Source: Methanobacteriota archaeon (GTDB lineage Archaea; Altiarchaeota; Altiarchaeia; IMC4; QMZM01). From it: a DNA stretch of 7,208 nucleotides. Positions 5,447 through 7,208 of the stretch are shown here, piece after piece; the first letter of the stretch is position 1; the number at the start of each line of letters is the position of its first letter. A model generated the notes under the pieces. That model searched no databases, had not been told where the DNA came from, and saw nothing but the letters and a program-made list of their open reading frames with translations. The translations under genes and the position numbers were made by a program. The stretch is from positions 1 to 7,208 of the forward strand of contig CAIYYO010000265.1 of NCBI GenBank assembly GCA_903930485.1, read 5' to 3'.

Positions 5447-6609
5447 GCCGCAGTACTATGATCTCCAAACGCGTCGATGCCATGCAGTTCTCAGGCATCA
5501 GGAAGTTCTTCGACCTCGTGGCGCAGAGGAAGGACATCATCAGCCTCGGAGTAGGCGAACCGGATTTCCCAACGCCCGAACCGATAAAGGACGCCGCGAT
5601 CAGGGCTATAGAGAACGACCTTACTTCGTATACTTCGAATTACGGGCTCATCGAGCTACGCGAAAAGATCTCCGATAAGCTGAAGAAGAAAAACAACATT
5701 TCTGCGGACCCGAACAAAGAGATCCTTGTCACCGTCGGCGTAAGCGAGGCCCTAGACCTTGCTGTGCGTGCAGTCCTTAATCCGGGCGAAGAAGTGCTGG
5801 TTCCGGATCCCGGTTACGTCTCGTATAAGGCCAACGTATGGTTCGCATACGGCGAACCTGTTTCCATCCCGACCTACGAAAAAGACGGCTTCAGGATACA
5901 GCCCGACGAGGTAGAGAAGAGGATAACAAAGAAGACGAAGGCGATCATCGTTTCCTCGCCAGCGAACCCGACCGGGAGCGTGATGCGTAAAAAAGACCTT
6001 GAAGAAGTGGCAGACCTGTGCATCGAGCACGACCTCGTTGCTCTGTCCGACGAGATATACGAGGTCCTGATATACGACGATGAAAAACACGTATCCATCG
6101 GCTCATTGAACGGCATGGAAGACAGGACGATCACTTTGAACGGATTCTCCAAAGCATGCGCCTACACCGGCTGGAGGCTTGGATACGCAGCCGGGAATCC
6201 GGAATACATCGAGGCTATGATGAAGATACATCAGTATACTATCCTGTGCGCCCCGTCGATATCGCAGTACGCGGTCATGGAATCATTCAGGCACGAGGAG
6301 TACGTGAAAGACATGGTGAAGGAATATGACAGGCGCAGGAGGCTTCTGGTTAAAGGCCTCAACGAGATACCTAACATGTCATGCACAATGCCAAAGGGAG
6401 CATTCTACGCATTCCCCAACATAACCCAGTCCGGGCTCACGTCGGAAAAATTCTCCGCACGGCTCCTGGAAGAAGGCAAAGTCGCCGCCGTCCCCGGGAA
6501 CTCATTCGGGGAATGCGGCGAGGGATTCATCAGGTGCGCATACTGCGTATCACGGGAAGACATAAACGAGGCCCTCGGAAGGATCGAGAAATTCGCCTCC
6601 AAGCTTTGA
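5443..6609 (+). CDS. Class I/II PLP-dependent aminotransferase (aspartate/aromatic type)
   Basis: A cytosolic fold-type I aminotransferase of 388 residues, a usual length for the AspC/aromatic aminotransferase Igamma group. Visible motifs are SLGVGEPDFPTP (34-45), TSNYGLIELRE (64-74), SEALDLA (101-107) for the cofactor phosphate, PDPGYVSY (121-128), SSPANPTG (171-178, Asn175), LSDEIYEVL (201-209; Asp203 and Tyr206 contact PLP), NGFSKACAYTGWRLGY (233-248; Lys237 is the Schiff-base lysine) and GFIRCAYC (361-368; Arg364 binds the substrate carboxylate). All key residues are present. Substrate choice among aspartate, aromatic and other amino acids cannot be settled by eye. The ATG at 5443 overlaps the lrp stop (ATGA); Met6 is a weaker alternative start. 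Pairing with an Lrp regulator suggests expression tied to an amino-acid signal. The next gene begins 2 bp after the stop. Confidence 0.95.
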   Translation: MSRSTMISKRVDAMQFSGIRKFFDLVAQRKDIISLGVGEPDFPTPEPIKDAAIRAIENDLTSYTSNYGLIELREKISDKLKKKNNISADPNKEILVTVGVSEALDLAVRAVLNPGEEVLVPDPGYVSYKANVWFAYGEPVSIPTYEKDGFRIQPDEVEKRITKKTKAIIVSSPANPTGSVMRKKDLEEVADLCIEHDLVALSDEIYEVLIYDDEKHVSIGSLNGMEDRTITLNGFSKACAYTGWRLGYAAGNPEYIEAMMKIHQYTILCAPSISQYAVMESFRHEEYVKDMVKEYDRRRRLLVKGLNEIPNMSCTMPKGAFYAFPNITQSGLTSEKFSARLLEEGKVAAVPGNSFGECGEGFIRCAYCVSREDINEALGRIEKFASKL

Positions 6610-6611
6610 TC

Positions 6612-7208
6612 ATGAACAAGAAGCCGTGGACGATACTGTTGCTTTTGGTCCTGCTGTATGCCGGATGCGCGGGTATTGGCAACACGCAGACTGAGAGAAC
6701 GACAGCGCGATCGAATGAGGCCTCGTCAACAACGAGTTATCCGGATTCCAGCACCGCAAGCACAGTTTCATCGACAACGACTACCGAATTGCCTTCGACG
6801 TCTTCGACAGCAGAGCCGATAGCTACAACTTCCACGACTCCTTCAACAACCATTCACCCAACAACGACGTCTACCACCTCGTCTACTACGACAACGGCGG
6901 AAGGCATAAAGGTCGAGGTCGTATACTTCTACCCCGTTGGAGCATGCGAAAACTGCAAGGAGGTTGGGCAGCTGACCGAAGAGACGATCGACACGTACTA
7001 CCTCGAAGAACAGGCAGACGGCAAGCTCGTTTACAAGGTGGCATACCTCGCGGACCCCGAGAGCAGAGCCTTGATAAAGAAATACGGGGCCGCTACCGCA
7101 TCCGTCTGGATAGGGACCTATGTGAACGGCACATTCTACAGGGAACTCAAAGGCGCCGTCTGGTACAAGACCGGCGACCCTGCCGAGTTCAAGCGCTACC
7201 TAAAGGAA
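6612..7208 (+). CDS. Lipoprotein with Ser/Thr-rich stalk and CxxC thioredoxin-like (ArsF-like) domain, partial at the right edge
   Basis: An ATG two bases after the aminotransferase stop opens a frame that runs 199 codons to the window edge without a stop. The N-terminus is a lipoprotein signal: MNKK, a hydrophobic core WTILLLLVLLY, then lipobox L-Y-A-G-C with Cys19 as the predicted lipidation site. Residues 38-95 are a low-complexity stalk in which about 41 of 58 residues are Ser or Thr, as in surface-exposed, often glycosylated linkers. From about residue 99 a compact domain begins with VEVVYFYPVGACENCKEV, a beta strand followed by a CENC (Cys112, Cys115) redox-type motif. The later GKLVYKVAYLADPES...YGA.TASVWIG pattern recalls the thioredoxin-like family annotated as ArsF (nitrophenyl nitroreductase subunit). 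That family match is from memory and moderately certain. Together these suggest a thiol-disulfide protein on the outer face of the membrane. Whether it is functionally linked to the amino-acid genes is unknown. Confidence 0.8.
   Translation, partial: MNKKPWTILLLLVLLYAGCAGIGNTQTERTTARSNEASSTTSYPDSSTASTVSSTTTTELPSTSSTAEPIATTSTTPSTTIHPTTTSTTSSTTTTAEGIKVEVVYFYPVGACENCKEVGQLTEETIDTYYLEEQADGKLVYKVAYLADPESRALIKKYGAATASVWIGTYVNGTFYRELKGAVWYKTGDPAEFKRYLKE
6723..6896 (+). repeat. Low-complexity Ser/Thr codon tract (stalk of the lipoprotein)
   Basis: A run of mainly ACN and TCN codons encodes a Thr/Ser-rich linker with scattered Pro. The codons vary (ACA, ACG, ACC, ACT, TCG, TCA, TCT), so it is not an exact tandem repeat but an amino-acid-level composition bias, with frequent TCNACN blocks. 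It connects the lipobox region to the CxxC domain. Such tracts tend to vary in length between strains. Confidence 0.75.

Noticed and set aside
6723..6896. Possible CRISPR-like or tandem DNA repeat in the Ser/Thr tract.
   Set aside because: There are no constant-length repeats or unique spacers. The pattern is codon-level Thr/Ser bias in an open frame that continues into a folded domain.

Overview
The window reads as a compact piece of an archaeal chromosome. The lineage evidence is an archaeal-type cofactor-independent phosphoglycerate mutase (ApgM), CDP-archaeol synthase (CarS, an ether-lipid enzyme restricted to archaea), an Lrp/AsnC regulator paired with an aminotransferase, and a tRNA gene without an encoded CCA end. 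Starts lack clear Shine-Dalgarno sequences, and AT-rich TATA-like boxes lie about 28-32 bp ahead of several start codons, the spacing expected for leaderless archaeal transcripts. I cannot name a genus; a euryarchaeal-type or related lineage with moderate G+C fits best.

Layout. The left edge holds the first 17 codons of a minus-strand gene, possibly a class I fumarase-type alpha subunit. It diverges from aroC (chorismate synthase) across only 37 bp. aroC converges tail to tail with apgM, with 12 bp between stop codons. apgM diverges from carS across about 35-44 bp. After carS come a hairpin/T-run terminator region and a tRNA-Arg(UCG) gene. The tRNA is followed after only 17 bp by a tightly packed plus-strand gene train: PHP-domain phosphoesterase, aspartate-semialdehyde dehydrogenase (asd), Lrp/AsnC regulator, PLP aminotransferase, and a lipoprotein with a Ser/Thr-rich stalk and a CxxC thioredoxin-like domain. 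The lipoprotein runs off the right edge.

How the genes fit together. Most of the content is core metabolism: shikimate pathway end, glycolysis/gluconeogenesis, membrane lipid synthesis and the aspartate-family branch. The asd-lrp-aminotransferase block looks like an amino-acid unit with its own transcriptional sensor. The PHP enzyme and the redox lipoprotein are the members whose role in the train is unclear.

I see no CRISPR array, insertion sequence, prophage or obvious undescribed multi-gene system. The points most worth a second look are a Gln in place of a normally invariant catalytic His in chorismate synthase, the truncated surface redox lipoprotein, the probable tRNA-mRNA co-transcript, and the two mirror-image ultra-compact divergent promoters.
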